Shown here: piece by piece, positions 19,697-30,912 of the stretch
Position numbering within the stretch: the stretch's first letter is position 1
Layout: the number at the start of each line of letters is the position of its first letter
Assembly (NCBI RefSeq): GCF_013349995.1
Contig: NZ_JABVXF010000014.1
Coordinates: 1 to 64,000, forward strand
Origin: Pseudoalteromonas sp. 0303
GTDB taxonomy: Bacteria; Pseudomonadota; Gammaproteobacteria; Enterobacterales; Alteromonadaceae
Length of the DNA: 64,000 nt
Reading direction: 5' to 3'
The notes under the pieces: model-generated
What the model saw: the letters and a program-made list of their open reading frames with translations, nothing else
Told to the model about the DNA's origin: nothing
Databases searched by the model: none
Translations under genes and position numbers: made by a program

Positions 19697-19912
19697 CTAA
19701 GAGATTTCATCGTTAGGCGCAATATTCGTTGCGTGTAACCCTTTTGGACCTTGTTGCAATTCGAATGTTACATCTTGACCAGCTTTAAGTGTTTTATAAC
19801 CGTCCATTACAATCGTTGAGTAATGAGCGAATATATCAGTCTCGCTGCCGTCTTCTACGATGAAGCCAAAACCTTTGGCATTGTTGAACCATTTGACTTT
19901 TCCACAAGCCAT
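19697..19912 (-). CDS. cspD: Cold-shock domain protein, CspD-like
   Basis: Single OB-fold nucleic-acid-binding protein of 71 residues. RNP1 appears as KGFGFIV (about 13-19) and RNP2-like DIFAHYS (about 26-32), after the standard GKVKWFNNAKG start. Its position divergent from clpS is the classical gammaproteobacterial location of cspD, whose product inhibits replication in stationary phase in E. coli. The CspD name rests on synteny, since the domain alone cannot separate it from other Csp proteins. Confidence 0.9.
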   Translation of the reverse strand: MACGKVKWFNNAKGFGFIVEDGSETDIFAHYSTIVMDGYKTLKAGQDVTFELQQGPKGLHATNIAPNDEIS

Positions 19913-19997
19913 ACTTCTACATCCTTCTATAAGTTGACTAATTTAGTTATTCTAAACCGTGTAATTTGCTAGACTGACTAATGATTAATCAATCTAT

Positions 19998-20032
19998 ACT
20001 TGACTGTAGTTTATTTAGCCAGTCAGTCAAGT
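19998..20032. promoter_or_regulatory. 9-bp inverted repeat between cspD and clpS
   Basis: ACTTGACTG (19998-20006) and CAGTCAAGT (20024-20032) are perfect complements with a 17-nt spacer. Further GACTGACT/TTGACT units lie around it. It lies 81 bp before the clpS ATG in the shared divergent promoter region. Binding factor unknown. Confidence 0.5.
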
Positions 20033-20112
20033 GTTTTAGACTATTTTTTAACAATTTATTTATTTTTTTATTCAAGTTTGCTTGAGTTCTAAAGACAAGA
20101 CTATATTTAATT

Positions 20113-20430
20113 ATGAGTGGCATGAAAGATTCTGGTGTTATTGAAACAGTTCGCGACAGTGAAAAGCAAAAATTGCAACCACCGCGAAAATATAAAGTCA
20201 TTTTAAATAATGATGATTACACGCCTATGGACTTTGTGATAGAAGTACTAATGACGTTTTTTAATATGGATAGCGATAGAGCAACAGATGTGATGCTTCA
20301 AGTTCATCATAACGGTAAAGCAATTTGCGGTGTTTACAGCGCCGATGTAGCTCATACCAAAGCTGAACAAGTTAATCGTTACGCACGAGACAACGAGCAT
20401 CCACTGCTATGTAGTTGTGAGCAGGAATAA
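20113..20430 (+). CDS. clpS: ATP-dependent Clp protease adaptor ClpS
   Basis: N-recognin that binds proteins with destabilising N-terminal residues (Leu, Phe, Trp, Tyr) and hands them to ClpA. It has 105 residues with a flexible N-terminus. The binding-pocket segment [12 protein letters not shown] (about 31-42) is present, as is the conserved [25 protein letters not shown] region (HHNGKAICG..., 65-87). The start is ATG at 20113; a second ATG three codons later is also possible, as neither has a strong Shine-Dalgarno. It is followed after 71 bp by clpA. Confidence 0.95.
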   Translation: MSGMKDSGVIETVRDSEKQKLQPPRKYKVILNNDDYTPMDFVIEVLMTFFNMDSDRATDVMLQVHHNGKAICGVYSADVAHTKAEQVNRYARDNEHPLLCSCEQE

Positions 20431-20501
20431 ATACCAAGGTAGGGTGAACCAATTAGCCCGTCACAACGGTATATAAATATTATCTCAGTAAGGGGTTGCC
20501 A

Positions 20502-22766
20502 ATGCTAAACAAAGACTTAGAACTAACCTTGAATGCGGCGTTTCGCGAAGCGAGAACACGCCGTCATGAATTTATGACCGTCGAGCATCTTTTACTTGCA
20601 CTGCTCGATAACCCTTCTGCTGGAGAAGCGCTAAACGCCTGCGGCGTTGATATGGGCGCATTAAAAGTCGAATTATCAGATTTTATTGACGAAACAACGC
20701 AGGTTATTCCTGATCTTGAAGAAGACAGAGAAACGCAACCGACGTTAGGTTTTCAGCGTGTATTGCAGCGCGCTGTATTTCACGTGCAATCATCTGGCAA
20801 AAACGAAGTAACTGGCGTTAATGTGCTAGTGGCAATTTTTTCTGAGCAAGAAAGCCAAGCTGTTTATTTACTTAAAAAATCAGATGTTAACCGTTTAGAT
20901 ATTGTTAACTTCATTTCGCATGGCATTTCTAAAACAGATGACGACATTGGCGGTGAAGACCACGATGACATTCATGAAGAAGTGCAAGAAGTGCAAGGTG
21001 AAGAGCCAACTAAGCTTGAAAACTTTACGACTAATCTAAATCAGCAAGCGATTGATGGCAATATTGACCCATTAGTGGGTCGCGACAACGAAGTTGAGCG
21101 CACTGTACAAGTGTTATGTCGCCGTAAGAAGAACAACCCGCTCTTGGTTGGTGAAGCTGGTGTAGGTAAAACAGCCATTGCTGAAGGCCTAGCTTATCGT
21201 ATTGTAAATAAAGAAGTACCTGAAGTGATTGCCGATGCTGTTGTTTACTCACTCGATATGGGCGCATTATTAGCGGGTACCAAATACCGTGGTGATTTTG
21301 AAAAACGTTTTAAATCGCTGCTTAAAGAGTTACAAGCTAAACCAGGTTCAATTTTATTTATTGATGAAATTCATACCATCATTGGTGCCGGTGCAGCATC
21401 GGGTGGTGTAATGGATGCATCGAACCTAATTAAACCGCTACTTTCGAGTGGTAAGCTGCGCTGCATGGGCTCAACTACTTATAACGAGTTCAAGAATATC
21501 TTTGAAAAAGACCGTGCGTTAGTGCGTCGTTTCCAAAAAATTGATGTGCTTGAACCAAGTGTTGCCGATACCACGAAAATTCTTAACGGTTTAAAAGAGC
21601 GTTACGAAGAGCACCATGGTATTCGTTATACACAAAAGGCATTGAAAGCAGCTGCAGAACTTAGTGCTAAATATATTAATGAACGTCACTTACCAGACAA
21701 GGCTATTGATGTTATTGATGAAGCAGGTGCTAATCAGCGTTTACAGCCCGTTTCCAAACGTAAGAAAACAATTGGCGTGGCTGATATCGAGCTTATTGTA
21801 TCTAAGATGGCGCGTATACCTCAGCAAAGCGTTTCATCTAGCGATAAAGAGACGCTTAAAAACCTTGACCGTAACTTGAAAATGCTGGTGTTTGGTCAAG
21901 ACCAATCAATCGATGCGTTGACTTCAGCAATTCGTTTATCGCGCTCTGGCCTTGCTAACGAAGACAAACCAGTGGGTTCGTTCTTATTTGCAGGCCCAAC
22001 AGGGGTTGGTAAAACAGAAGTCACTAAGCAGCTTGCTAAGTGTATGGGTGTTGAGTTTATTCGCTTTGATATGTCTGAATACGTTGAACGTCATGCGGTC
22101 AGTCGTCTAATTGGTGCACCTCCTGGCTATGTTGGTTTTGAGCAAGGTGGTTTGTTAACTGAAGCGGTAATTAAAAACCCGCATGCAGTTGTACTACTGG
22201 ACGAAATTGAAAAAGCACATTCAGATATTTACAACATTCTACTGCAAGTAATGGATCACGGTACGCTTACTGATAACAATGGTCGTAAAGCTGATTTCAG
22301 AAATGTAGTATTGGTGATGACGACGAATGCGGGTGTTCAAGAGACTGTACGTAAGTCGATTGGCTTTACCGAACAAGACCATTCTCATGATGCGATGAGT
22401 GAAATCAACAAAGTGTTTTCACCTGAGTTTAGAAACCGCTTAGATAATATCATTTGGTTTAATCACCTTGAGAAAGAGATTATCTTGCAAGTGGTTGATA
22501 AGTTCATTGTTGAGTTACAAGCACAACTTGATAAGAAGTCGGTTAACCTTGAACTTACATCCAAAGCAAGAGAGTGGTTGGCAGATAAAGGCTATGATAA
22601 AGCGATGGGTGCACGCCCGATGGCGCGTGTTATTCAAGATGAGCTTAAAAAGCCACTGGCAAATGCAATCTTGTTTGGTGAGCTAGCCGATGGTGGTTCA
22701 GTTAAGGTATTGGTTAAAGACAAGAAAATCCACTTTGACTTTGAAACTAGCCTAGAAACAGCTTAA
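20502..22766 (+). CDS. clpA: ClpA, ATPase subunit of ClpAP protease
   Basis: AAA+ unfoldase that feeds substrates to ClpP. It has 754 residues from the ATG at 20502, which has AAGGGG 6 nt upstream; a TTG two codons earlier is less likely. Order: ClpN repeats (about 1-140), an acidic linker, D1 with Walker [10 protein letters not shown] (about 217) and Walker B LFIDEIHT, then D2 with Walker [10 protein letters not shown] (about 498) and Walker [11 protein letters not shown]. The ClpP-docking loop reads RKSIGF near 617, equivalent to the IGL loop of E. coli ClpA. It ends at a strong terminator. Confidence 0.96.
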   Translation: MLNKDLELTLNAAFREARTRRHEFMTVEHLLLALLDNPSAGEALNACGVDMGALKVELSDFIDETTQVIPDLEEDRETQPTLGFQRVLQRAVFHVQSSGKNEVTGVNVLVAIFSEQESQAVYLLKKSDVNRLDIVNFISHGISKTDDDIGGEDHDDIHEEVQEVQGEEPTKLENFTTNLNQQAIDGNIDPLVGRDNEVERTVQVLCRRKKNNPLLVGEAGVGKTAIAEGLAYRIVNKEVPEVIADAVVYSLDMGALLAGTKYRGDFEKRFKSLLKELQAKPGSILFIDEIHTIIGAGAASGGVMDASNLIKPLLSSGKLRCMGSTTYNEFKNIFEKDRALVRRFQKIDVLEPSVADTTKILNGLKERYEEHHGIRYTQKALKAAAELSAKYINERHLPDKAIDVIDEAGANQRLQPVSKRKKTIGVADIELIVSKMARIPQQSVSSSDKETLKNLDRNLKMLVFGQDQSIDALTSAIRLSRSGLANEDKPVGSFLFAGPTGVGKTEVTKQLAKCMGVEFIRFDMSEYVERHAVSRLIGAPPGYVGFEQGGLLTEAVIKNPHAVVLLDEIEKAHSDIYNILLQVMDHGTLTDNNGRKADFRNVVLVMTTNAGVQETVRKSIGFTEQDHSHDAMSEINKVFSPEFRNRLDNIIWFNHLEKEIILQVVDKFIVELQAQLDKKSVNLELTSKAREWLADKGYDKAMGARPMARVIQDELKKPLANAILFGELADGGSVKVLVKDKKIHFDFETSLETA

Positions 22767-22784
22767 GTTGTTTTTAGCTAAAAA

Positions 22785-22816
22785 CAAAAAGCCCAGCAAT
22801 TGCTGGGCTTTTTGTT
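22785..22816 (+). terminator. Terminator after clpA
   Basis: Stem AAAAAGCCCAGCAA/TTGCTGGGCTTTTT, effectively a perfect long hairpin, followed by further Ts. Confidence 0.92.
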
Positions 22817-22820
22817 TATT

Positions 22821-22857
22821 AAATGGAATTAAAACTAAGTTAGTTTTAACACCATTT
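22821..22857. other. Imperfect hairpin downstream of infA
   Basis: AAATGG...CCATTT encloses TTAAAACT/AGTTTTAA. It lies between the clpA terminator and the end of infA and may be a weak terminator for infA on the minus strand. No tRNA is found here, unlike enterobacterial clpA-infA intervals. Confidence 0.35.
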
Positions 22858-22940
22858 AACAAACGCTTTTAGCTCTTTGTAATAAACACACCTGCTCATT
22901 CAAAGCAGCAAAAAGCTAAATCTCTCGTTAACGCACTAAC

Positions 22941-23177
<237 letters not shown>

Positions 23178-23249
23178 TTAATAGTTAAACGCTGCAGATT
23201 TTGCCGAAAATACAGCAATAAGTAAAGCTACAGGGCTCAATTTTGTAAA

Positions 23250-23954
23250 TTAAATCGCCAACCACTCGTCGCCAATGTGCTTTTGTGCAGGCAAAAATTG
23301 TGTTTTATATTTCATTTTAGTGCATTCGTCGATTTGGTAACCTAAATAGACAAATTGTTTTGCTTGTTGTTTTGCAAATTTAATTTGCTCCATGATCATG
23401 ATGCTACCAATACTGTATTGCTCATAATCGGGATCAAAAAAGGTATAAATCGCTGATAGGGCATTGGTCATGCAATCGGTTACCGCAACAGCAACTAATT
23501 TATCGCCATCTCTTAACTCTATGAACGTAACGGGTAGCCACTGGCAAAACAAAAAGCTTTCGTACTGACTTTGATCAGGCGGAAACATTGAACCATCTTG
23601 ATGCCTTTGCGTGATGTATTTGCAATATAACGGGTAATATTCTGCGCGTTCGTATTCACTATAACTGACTGTGAAAACCTTATTTGCTTTATTTAATTTG
23701 CGCTTTTGGGATTTTGAAGGGGTAAATTGTTGGGCCAAAACGCGCACTGAATTACAAGCATTACAAATAGGGCAATGTGGACGATAGATTTGGTCACCAC
23801 TGCGTCTAAAACCCAGTGCTAATAACTGTTCAAATTTATCAGGGCAATAACAACTTGGGTCAAGTATAACAAGTAGTTGCTCCTGACGGTCGGGTAAATA
23901 ACTGCAATCAAATTGCTGGCTTAAACCAAGCCTAGCGGGTAAGTGCTCAGTCAT
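23250..23954 (-). CDS. bpt: Aspartate/glutamate leucyltransferase (bacterial arginyl-transferase homologue)
   Basis: Adds Leu from Leu-tRNA to proteins with N-terminal Asp or Glu, creating N-degrons for ClpS/ClpAP. It has 234 residues. The N-terminal Cys-containing region (CYCPDKFEQLLALGFRRSG..., YRPHCPICNACNSVRV) and the C-terminal acetyltransferase-like fold segment YLGYQIDECTKMKYKTQFLP match the Bpt/ATE1 family. It overlaps the end of aat by 8 bp and is translationally coupled to it, so both N-degron transferases are one operon. Confidence 0.95.
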   Translation of the reverse strand: MTEHLPARLGLSQQFDCSYLPDRQEQLLVILDPSCYCPDKFEQLLALGFRRSGDQIYRPHCPICNACNSVRVLAQQFTPSKSQKRKLNKANKVFTVSYSEYERAEYYPLYCKYITQRHQDGSMFPPDQSQYESFLFCQWLPVTFIELRDGDKLVAVAVTDCMTNALSAIYTFFDPDYEQYSIGSIMIMEQIKFAKQQAKQFVYLGYQIDECTKMKYKTQFLPAQKHIGDEWLAI

Positions 23955-24663
23955 AAATATTAATCAACTCTTGTGGTTGCCACATATCTTTTTTAGGCAC
24001 ATAACTGTGCGCTAATTTAAGTCTAGTTAAAAATTCTCTACGTGGGATAACTTTTGCACCTAAAGTGATTAAATAAGGGTTTTCTAGTTGGCAATCGATA
24101 AAATGGGCTTGGTGTTTTTTAAGCCAATTAACTAATGCCCACATCGCCAGCTTTGAGCCATTACTGACTTGATGAAACATTGATTCACCACAAAATATGC
24201 CATTTTGCATAATGCCATAGAGACCAGCTACGAGTTCATCTTGGTGCCATATTTCAAGGCTGTGTGCTAAACCCTGATGGTGCGCTTCAATGTAGGCATG
24301 CATCATTTGCTCAGTGATCCAAGTACCTTCTGCATCGATACGTTGCTCACGACAAGCATTGATAACGTGGGAAAATGCGTGATTAATAGTGACACGCACA
24401 GGAAAACGCTTTAAATGCTTTTTTAAACTGCGACTAACATGAAATTCATTAAGCTCAATAACACCACGCATGCTAGGTGACCACCACATAATAGGCTCAT
24501 AGTCACTAAACCAAGGGAAAATACCGGTGTTATAGGCATTTTTAATGCGCTCAACTGATAAATCCCCGCCAATTGCTAACAGGCCATCGGGCTCATCAAG
24601 GGAGAGTTCTGGGTCTGGAAAATCAACAGTCTCGGGCGAGAGTTGGTATAGTTGCTTGATCAT
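23947..24663 (-). CDS. aat: Leucyl/phenylalanyl-tRNA-protein transferase
   Basis: Transfers Leu or Phe to proteins with N-terminal Lys or Arg. It has 238 residues. Family hallmarks are FPDPELSLDEPDGLLAIGGDL, YNTGIFPWFSDYEPIMWWSPSMRG and GIFCGESMFH. It is the first gene of the aat-bpt pair. The trxB terminator at 24713-24741 lies just upstream, so it should have its own promoter between about 24664 and 24712. Confidence 0.96.
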   Translation of the reverse strand: MIKQLYQLSPETVDFPDPELSLDEPDGLLAIGGDLSVERIKNAYNTGIFPWFSDYEPIMWWSPSMRGVIELNEFHVSRSLKKHLKRFPVRVTINHAFSHVINACREQRIDAEGTWITEQMMHAYIEAHHQGLAHSLEIWHQDELVAGLYGIMQNGIFCGESMFHQVSNGSKLAMWALVNWLKKHQAHFIDCQLENPYLITLGAKVIPRREFLTRLKLAHSYVPKKDMWQPQELINIYD

Positions 24664-24712
24664 ATCAGCGTATCGTTGTTATTTGCTCTGATTTTAACAA
24701 AAATTTAGCTAT

Positions 24713-24741
24713 AAAAAAGGGGCTGTTTTACAACAGCCCCT
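24713..24741 (-). terminator. Terminator of trxB
   Basis: On the minus strand the stem GGGGCTGTT/AACAGCCCC is followed by T6. It insulates trxB from aat. Confidence 0.88.
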
Positions 24742-24768
24742 AGTATTTAGTGCTTTAGATCAACTATT

Positions 24769-25764
<996 letters not shown>

Positions 25765-25968
25765 CTAAGAAAAACAAGACGGATGTAAACAAAAGCCCTG
25801 ATTATTTTTTTAGTCAAATCGCTAAGCTGTCAAATAATCCTTACTTATTATAATTTAAATAACTCTTTTTGCTCATAAAACAGGCTAATTACAAATAGTT
25901 CTGTGATCAAAGTACGGTAATTCATGACCAAGCAATATTTTTTTGGTATGTTTTAGCTAATTTTGATA

Positions 25969-25989
25969 TTAGCTCTTGGTATGAGCTAA
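25969..25989 (+). other. Short hairpin in the leader of pssA
   Basis: TTAGCTC/GAGCTAA arms of 7 bp with a 7-nt loop end 18 bp before the pssA ATG. No T-run follows. It might affect translation, but the role is unknown. Confidence 0.3.
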
Positions 25990-26007
25990 CTAAACGAACA
26001 GGCAATT

Positions 26008-27333
26008 ATGGTATTTTGGCAGGAAAAGCCCGCTTTTGGGCTGACTACAGAAGACGTACAGGTCTTAACCAATGCAAAAGAGTATCGCACTGAACTATTG
26101 CGTTTAATTGGTGCAGCGAAAAAAAGAATTTATATTACTGCTTTATATTTGCAAGACGATGAAGCTGGGCGAGAAATATTAACTGCGTTACATGAAGCAT
26201 CACTTGCTAACCCTGAGTTAGAAGTAAAAGTACTGGTTGATTTTCACCGAGCTCAACGTGGTTTAATTGGTGCGGCTAAGTCTGATGGCAATGCCAGCAT
26301 GTATTGTGATTTTCAAGAGCAGTATCAATCAAATGTTAAAGTTCATGGTGTTCCAGTAAAAGCCAAAGAGCTTTTCGGAGTCCTGCATTTAAAAGGCTTT
26401 GTGATTGACGACACATTATTATATAGCGGCGCAAGCTTAAATAATGTGTATCTGCAGCAAGACGAACGTTACCGTTTAGACCGCTACTTTTTAGTTCGCC
26501 AAGCTGGTTTGTGTAATTCGGTCATCGAATTTATAGAAACACATCTTTTAAGCTCAGCAGCAGTGCCACGTATTGATATGCGTCCACTGGTAAAGTTTAA
26601 TGATATTAAAGTCGCGCAAAAACAATTGATGCGTGAACTTAAATCGGCAAGTTACGAAAGTGCTGCAGAAGCCAGTGCCGGTGAGTTAGGTGTGCGTTTA
26701 TTTTTAGGTTTAGGACGCAGAAGTAATAAGCTGAATCGTTTAATTAAATCGTTATTCGATACCACAGAGCAAGAACTCGTTCTTTATACCCCTTACTTTA
26801 ACTTTCCTGCGCCATTAATGCGTTCATTACGCCGTTTATTGAAGCAAGGCAAGCAAGTAACTATTGTGGTAGGGGATAAAACCGCAAACGATTTTTATCT
26901 GCCGCCAAGTGAGCCGTTTAGTAAAATTGGTGCATTACCTTATTTATACGAAACCATTTTGTATAAGTTTTTAAAGTCACAAAAACGCCACATCAGTAAT
27001 GGTAATTTGAATGTTTACCTTTGGAAGCATGAAAGTAATTCTTTTCACTTAAAAGGGATTTGCTCAGATAAGCGCTTACATTTATTAAGTGGACATAACT
27101 TAAACCCGCGAGCATGGGGCTTAGATATCGAAAACGGTATTTTAATTGACGACCCTAAGCAGCATATCCTTGAGCAAATAGAAAATGAAAAACACGCTAT
27201 TTTGCAGCACTGTCGTCGTTTAACAGGTCCACAGGATTTAGAGACGATGGATGACTATCCGGCACCGGTTAAAAAGCTATTGGGGCAGGCTAAACGTGTA
27301 AAAGTTGATTTTATTATCAAACGTTTTATTTAA
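26008..27333 (+). CDS. pssA: CDP-diacylglycerol-serine O-phosphatidyltransferase
   Basis: Makes phosphatidylserine, precursor of phosphatidylethanolamine, at the cytoplasmic membrane surface. At 441 residues it is the E. coli-type (phospholipase D superfamily) enzyme, not the integral-membrane type. Two HKD motifs are visible: HLKGFVIDD (H127, K129, D134) and HLKGICSD (H347, K349, D354). The Shine-Dalgarno is AGG before ATG. It is a single-gene unit with a near-perfect terminator. Confidence 0.94.
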   Translation: MVFWQEKPAFGLTTEDVQVLTNAKEYRTELLRLIGAAKKRIYITALYLQDDEAGREILTALHEASLANPELEVKVLVDFHRAQRGLIGAAKSDGNASMYCDFQEQYQSNVKVHGVPVKAKELFGVLHLKGFVIDDTLLYSGASLNNVYLQQDERYRLDRYFLVRQAGLCNSVIEFIETHLLSSAAVPRIDMRPLVKFNDIKVAQKQLMRELKSASYESAAEASAGELGVRLFLGLGRRSNKLNRLIKSLFDTTEQELVLYTPYFNFPAPLMRSLRRLLKQGKQVTIVVGDKTANDFYLPPSEPFSKIGALPYLYETILYKFLKSQKRHISNGNLNVYLWKHESNSFHLKGICSDKRLHLLSGHNLNPRAWGLDIENGILIDDPKQHILEQIENEKHAILQHCRRLTGPQDLETMDDYPAPVKKLLGQAKRVKVDFIIKRFI

Positions 27334-27342
27334 TTGAAAATT

Positions 27343-27368
27343 AAAAAAGCAGCGAAAGCTGCTTTTTT
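27343..27368 (+). terminator. Terminator after pssA
   Basis: AAAAAAGCAGC-GAAA-GCTGCTTTTTT, a perfect hairpin with a GAAA loop. Symmetric A/T tails let it also serve the convergent SDR gene. Confidence 0.93.
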
Positions 27369-27392
27369 GTATCTATATATTAGCAATCTGCT

Positions 27393-28136
27393 TTATTTTT
27401 GCTGAGCATCTAAAGACTGGCCGTTCACCTCTTTAGAGTCTTCGCTCATCAAGTATAAATATGTTGGCATTAAATCTTCAGGTGTTGCTAACTTATCTCT
27501 ATCTTCACCAGGGTATGCTGATGCACGCATCGATGTGCGGGTAGCACCTGGGTTAATACAGTTCACGCGAATATTGGTTTTACCCACTTCACAAGCCCAC
27601 GTTTGCATCATACCTTCAACAGCAAATTTTGAGATTGCATACGCACCCCAGTGTTCACGGCCTTGGCGACCAACACCTGACGAAGTAAAAATAACAGATG
27701 CGCTATCAGATTTGCGAAGCAGTGGGAACATGAATTTAGTGATCATCGCTTGTGCAGTTACATTCACTTTCATGATGTTTTCAAAGGTAGAAACACAGAA
27801 ATGTTCAAGGGGACCTAATGAACCTAAAATACCTGCGTTATTAAGTAAACCATCTAACTTACCGAACTGCATTTCGATGGTTGCAGCTAAGTCACGGTAG
27901 TTTTGTTTTGTGGCACCTTTTAAATCCATTGGCACAATAGCCGGTTGTGGATAGCCTGCATTTACAATTTCATCGTAAACACATTCAAGTTTATTGGTTG
28001 TTTTTCCAAGTAAAATAACAGTGGCACCATGCTTAGCATAAGTTAATGCGGCAACACGACCAATGCCATCACCAGCACCTGTTATTAAAATTACTTTGTC
28101 TTTTAGCGCATTCTCTGCGGCTTTATAAGTATGCAT
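27393..28136 (-). CDS. yciK: YciK-like short-chain dehydrogenase/reductase
   Basis: Cytoplasmic SDR oxidoreductase of about 247 residues from MHTYKAAENAL, chosen because YciK homologues begin at this point; the open frame extends to 28187. Seen: cofactor motif TGAGDGIGR near 19-27, NNAG, catalytic Ser in FTSSGVGRQG and YAISK with the Tyr-Lys pair. Physiological substrate of YciK is not established. Neither possible start has a strong Shine-Dalgarno. It is convergent with pssA. Confidence 0.85.
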   Translation of the reverse strand: MHTYKAAENALKDKVILITGAGDGIGRVAALTYAKHGATVILLGKTTNKLECVYDEIVNAGYPQPAIVPMDLKGATKQNYRDLAATIEMQFGKLDGLLNNAGILGSLGPLEHFCVSTFENIMKVNVTAQAMITKFMFPLLRKSDSASVIFTSSGVGRQGREHWGAYAISKFAVEGMMQTWACEVGKTNIRVNCINPGATRTSMRASAYPGEDRDKLATPEDLMPTYLYLMSEDSKEVNGQSLDAQQK

Positions 28137-28364
28137 AAACGTACCATCGATTAAATTTTTCATCATTTTACCATAGCAAAAAGCCAAGTTATCGAATTTA
28201 TTGCAAATTAAGGTGGCGAAAATTGAAACTTTACGTTAACTTTAACTGGTCTAATGTCTCATTAATAACCTAATTACATTAAATTAACTTAGAATGAAGG
28301 TAGTAGGATAACTACCTTTAACCCTGAACACACAATAACAATAAGATTTGCGCGGAGCGAAATT

Positions 28365-30797
28365 ATGAAAAAACTGCTACTCTCACTAGCCATTGCGTCA
28401 GCCATTACTGGCTGTGGTGGAGGAGAAACATTAGAAGATGTAAAAAATGATAATCCTCCTGTTCTCCCAACCGCGACAGTAAAATTTGACCCAGCTAATA
28501 GTGTAATCTCAGTACCGAATGATTTACTGATGAGTGGTACCCTTGATGGTACTTTAAACATGCCGGGTGAATTAGACGACAACAATGTTAGTGTTGAACG
28601 TGCAGCTTATGCTGATCCTCAGCTTGCACTTGGTGCCCTTGATGGCTGGTCAACACAAACTCCGTTTGCAATCGATTTAGCATTTCCTGAGGGTATTTCT
28701 CTTGATATGACTTCTGCTGCTTCACCAGGAGCTGTGCGTATTTTTGAAGTTGTAATGGGGGCAAGCCAAACAGATGAAACTTGCTCGCAAGTGCCAGCGG
28801 GTATTGCTTGTAAATTAGTGTCTGAATTAACCTTTGGTGTTGACTTCATTACTCAAGGCTCTGGTGATGCGGTTGCTGTTATCCCACTTAAGCCATTTAA
28901 AGCGGGCAGCACTTACATTAATGTTCTGACAACGTCATTAATGGACTCAGAAGGGCGTTCAATTGAACCATCTTCAACTTATGCACTAGTGAGCGAAGAG
29001 ACAACACTTATCACTGATTCGCAAAAGTCACTTCAAGCGGTTATCAATAGCTACGAAGATGCTGTGACATCGGGTGGTGCCATCACAAAAGATGAAATTA
29101 TCTATTCTGCTGCGATGACAATGCAATCAGCAGGTCAAGTACTTGGTACAGTAAAACAGCTTCTTGCTGCAAGCTTAACGCTAGATGCGCTACCTACGCC
29201 GATGGTGCAAATTCCTGAGCAACCTGTTATTACGGTTGAGCAAGTATTCGCATCACAAGGTATTACAGGTTTATCACCGGTGTTTGGCGGTGTGCAGTAT
29301 CAAAAGGGTAGCGTGATGTTACCTATGTATTTAGCAACACCAACAGGCACAACGGTTGATGATTTATCAGCGACTTATTGGCAAGGTTTATGTGATAGTG
29401 GTGTTGCTGTGTTAGGTTATGCATCAGCAGCGGGTGACTCATTCCCAACAGACCCAATTAGTGAGACTGATGGCCTTTGTATGGCATTAAGTGATGGTAA
29501 GTTACGTGATTTAGGCTTAGATCAAACAAAACACTTAACTAAGTACAACACAATTCCAAAAACACAAAGCATTGCGAACGTGCCAGTACAAATTACTAAA
29601 CCAATTTTACCTGTGATCAATGCAATACGTGGTCAGTTAGGTATGGATGAGTTAGCAATGCCTGAAGGTGGTTGGCCTGTCGTTATCCTTCAGCACGGTA
29701 TTACTTCTAAAAAAGAAGATATGCTAGCTATTACCGCACAGCTAACAATGCAAGGCTTTGCAACAGCTGCAATCGATCACCCTATGCATGGTGAGCGTGG
29801 TGTAGATGTAGACGGCGACGGTACTGACGACTTTAATGCCTCTACAGGTTCTGTATTAAGCTATATGAACTTACAGTCATTATTAGTAGCGCGTGATAGC
29901 TTACGTCAATCAGTTGCTGATTTACTTGGCTTACGCTTAGGTCTTAACTTTACAGGTGCTGCTGATTTAAATGCACAAGATGTATCATTCTTAGGTCATT
30001 CATTAGGCTCGGTAGTTGCTCCAGCATTTGTTGCTGTGACTAATGCTCCGCTAGCTGACCAAGTTGATCCAATGTTCAACGTTAAAAGTGTGGCACTTGC
30101 CAGTGGTGGTGGCGGTATCGCCAGCTTCTTAATTGAGTCAAATACATTTGGCCCATTTGTACAAGGCTCGGTATTACTTGCTGCTGGTATTGAAGAGTCA
30201 GCTGAGTTTGGTGCGTATGCTCAAAATGAAGCGTTATCAAACTGTGGTTCACTTGCGTCTAATCAAACTGCTTTCGTTACGTGTGCTTATAAAGAATATA
30301 TTGGTTCACTAACGGTTGCTGGTGAAACTGCAAAACTAGCAAATATTCAAAGTGTGATCACTCAGTTTGCTTTTGCTGCGCAAACAGCACTTGATAGTGG
30401 TGACCCTTCTAACTACGCAGCATCTGTTGCAGCACTTGGCACGCCAGTGTACATGAGTGTAGTGGTTGGCGATGGTGCTAACAACAATGCTGATATGGTT
30501 ATTCCACCTATGGTAGCGAGTAACCCAATTGCTGGTAGCTTACCTCTTGCTAACCTAATGGGTTTATCAACCGTGGCTGAAACACAAGGCCCAACAGCTG
30601 ATGCAATGAGTTATGTGGTTAAATTTACTAAAGGGCACCACAGCTCAGTGTTAACACCTGCTGCAACGGCAGATTCAGGTGCAACAGCTGAAGAAAGTGC
30701 AGCGGCAACTGCAGAAATGCAATTGCAAATCGCGACTTTCCTAGCAAGCCGTGGTCAGTATCTTCAGGTGACTAATCCAGAAGTTGTTACTGAATAA
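28365..30797 (+). CDS. VolA-like extracellular lipase/lysophospholipase lipoprotein
   Basis: Lipoprotein of 810 residues: signal peptide ending in lipobox ITGC (C17), then a Gly-rich spacer. The N-terminal region (FDPANSVISVPNDLLMSGTLDGTLN) matches the bacterial virulence-factor lipase N-terminal domain (Lipase_bact_N). The alpha/beta-hydrolase nucleophile elbow is GHSLGS with S546. In Vibrio, VolA is surface-exposed and releases fatty acids from lysophosphatidylcholine. The absence of Asp at +2 after the lipid Cys is compatible with outer-membrane sorting. It is a single-gene unit ended by a terminator. Substrate is inferred from VolA. Confidence 0.85.
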   Translation: MKKLLLSLAIASAITGCGGGETLEDVKNDNPPVLPTATVKFDPANSVISVPNDLLMSGTLDGTLNMPGELDDNNVSVERAAYADPQLALGALDGWSTQTPFAIDLAFPEGISLDMTSAASPGAVRIFEVVMGASQTDETCSQVPAGIACKLVSELTFGVDFITQGSGDAVAVIPLKPFKAGSTYINVLTTSLMDSEGRSIEPSSTYALVSEETTLITDSQKSLQAVINSYEDAVTSGGAITKDEIIYSAAMTMQSAGQVLGTVKQLLAASLTLDALPTPMVQIPEQPVITVEQVFASQGITGLSPVFGGVQYQKGSVMLPMYLATPTGTTVDDLSATYWQGLCDSGVAVLGYASAAGDSFPTDPISETDGLCMALSDGKLRDLGLDQTKHLTKYNTIPKTQSIANVPVQITKPILPVINAIRGQLGMDELAMPEGGWPVVILQHGITSKKEDMLAITAQLTMQGFATAAIDHPMHGERGVDVDGDGTDDFNASTGSVLSYMNLQSLLVARDSLRQSVADLLGLRLGLNFTGAADLNAQDVSFLGHSLGSVVAPAFVAVTNAPLADQVDPMFNVKSVALASGGGGIASFLIESNTFGPFVQGSVLLAAGIEESAEFGAYAQNEALSNCGSLASNQTAFVTCAYKEYIGSLTVAGETAKLANIQSVITQFAFAAQTALDSGDPSNYAASVAALGTPVYMSVVVGDGANNNADMVIPPMVASNPIAGSLPLANLMGLSTVAETQGPTADAMSYVVKFTKGHHSSVLTPAATADSGATAEESAAATAEMQLQIATFLASRGQYLQVTNPEVVTE

Positions 30798-30833
30798 TCG
30801 AAACCTTACTAATTAAGTAATAACCAATTAAGT

Positions 30834-30861
30834 AAAAAGCCACATCATGTGGCTTTTTTTT
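30834..30861 (+). terminator. Terminator after the VolA-like gene
   Basis: Stem AAAAAGCCACAT/ATGTGGCTTTTT followed by extra Ts. Confidence 0.88.
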
Positions 30862-30912
30862 GCTTTAAAGCGTGGTAAATTGTGCCGATGCATTAATAAA
30901 TGGAGAGTTTGA

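Noticed and set aside
22767..22940. A tRNA-Ser gene between clpA and infA as in enterobacteria
   Set aside because: Only a terminator and an imperfect hairpin are present; no cloverleaf or T-loop sequence could be found.
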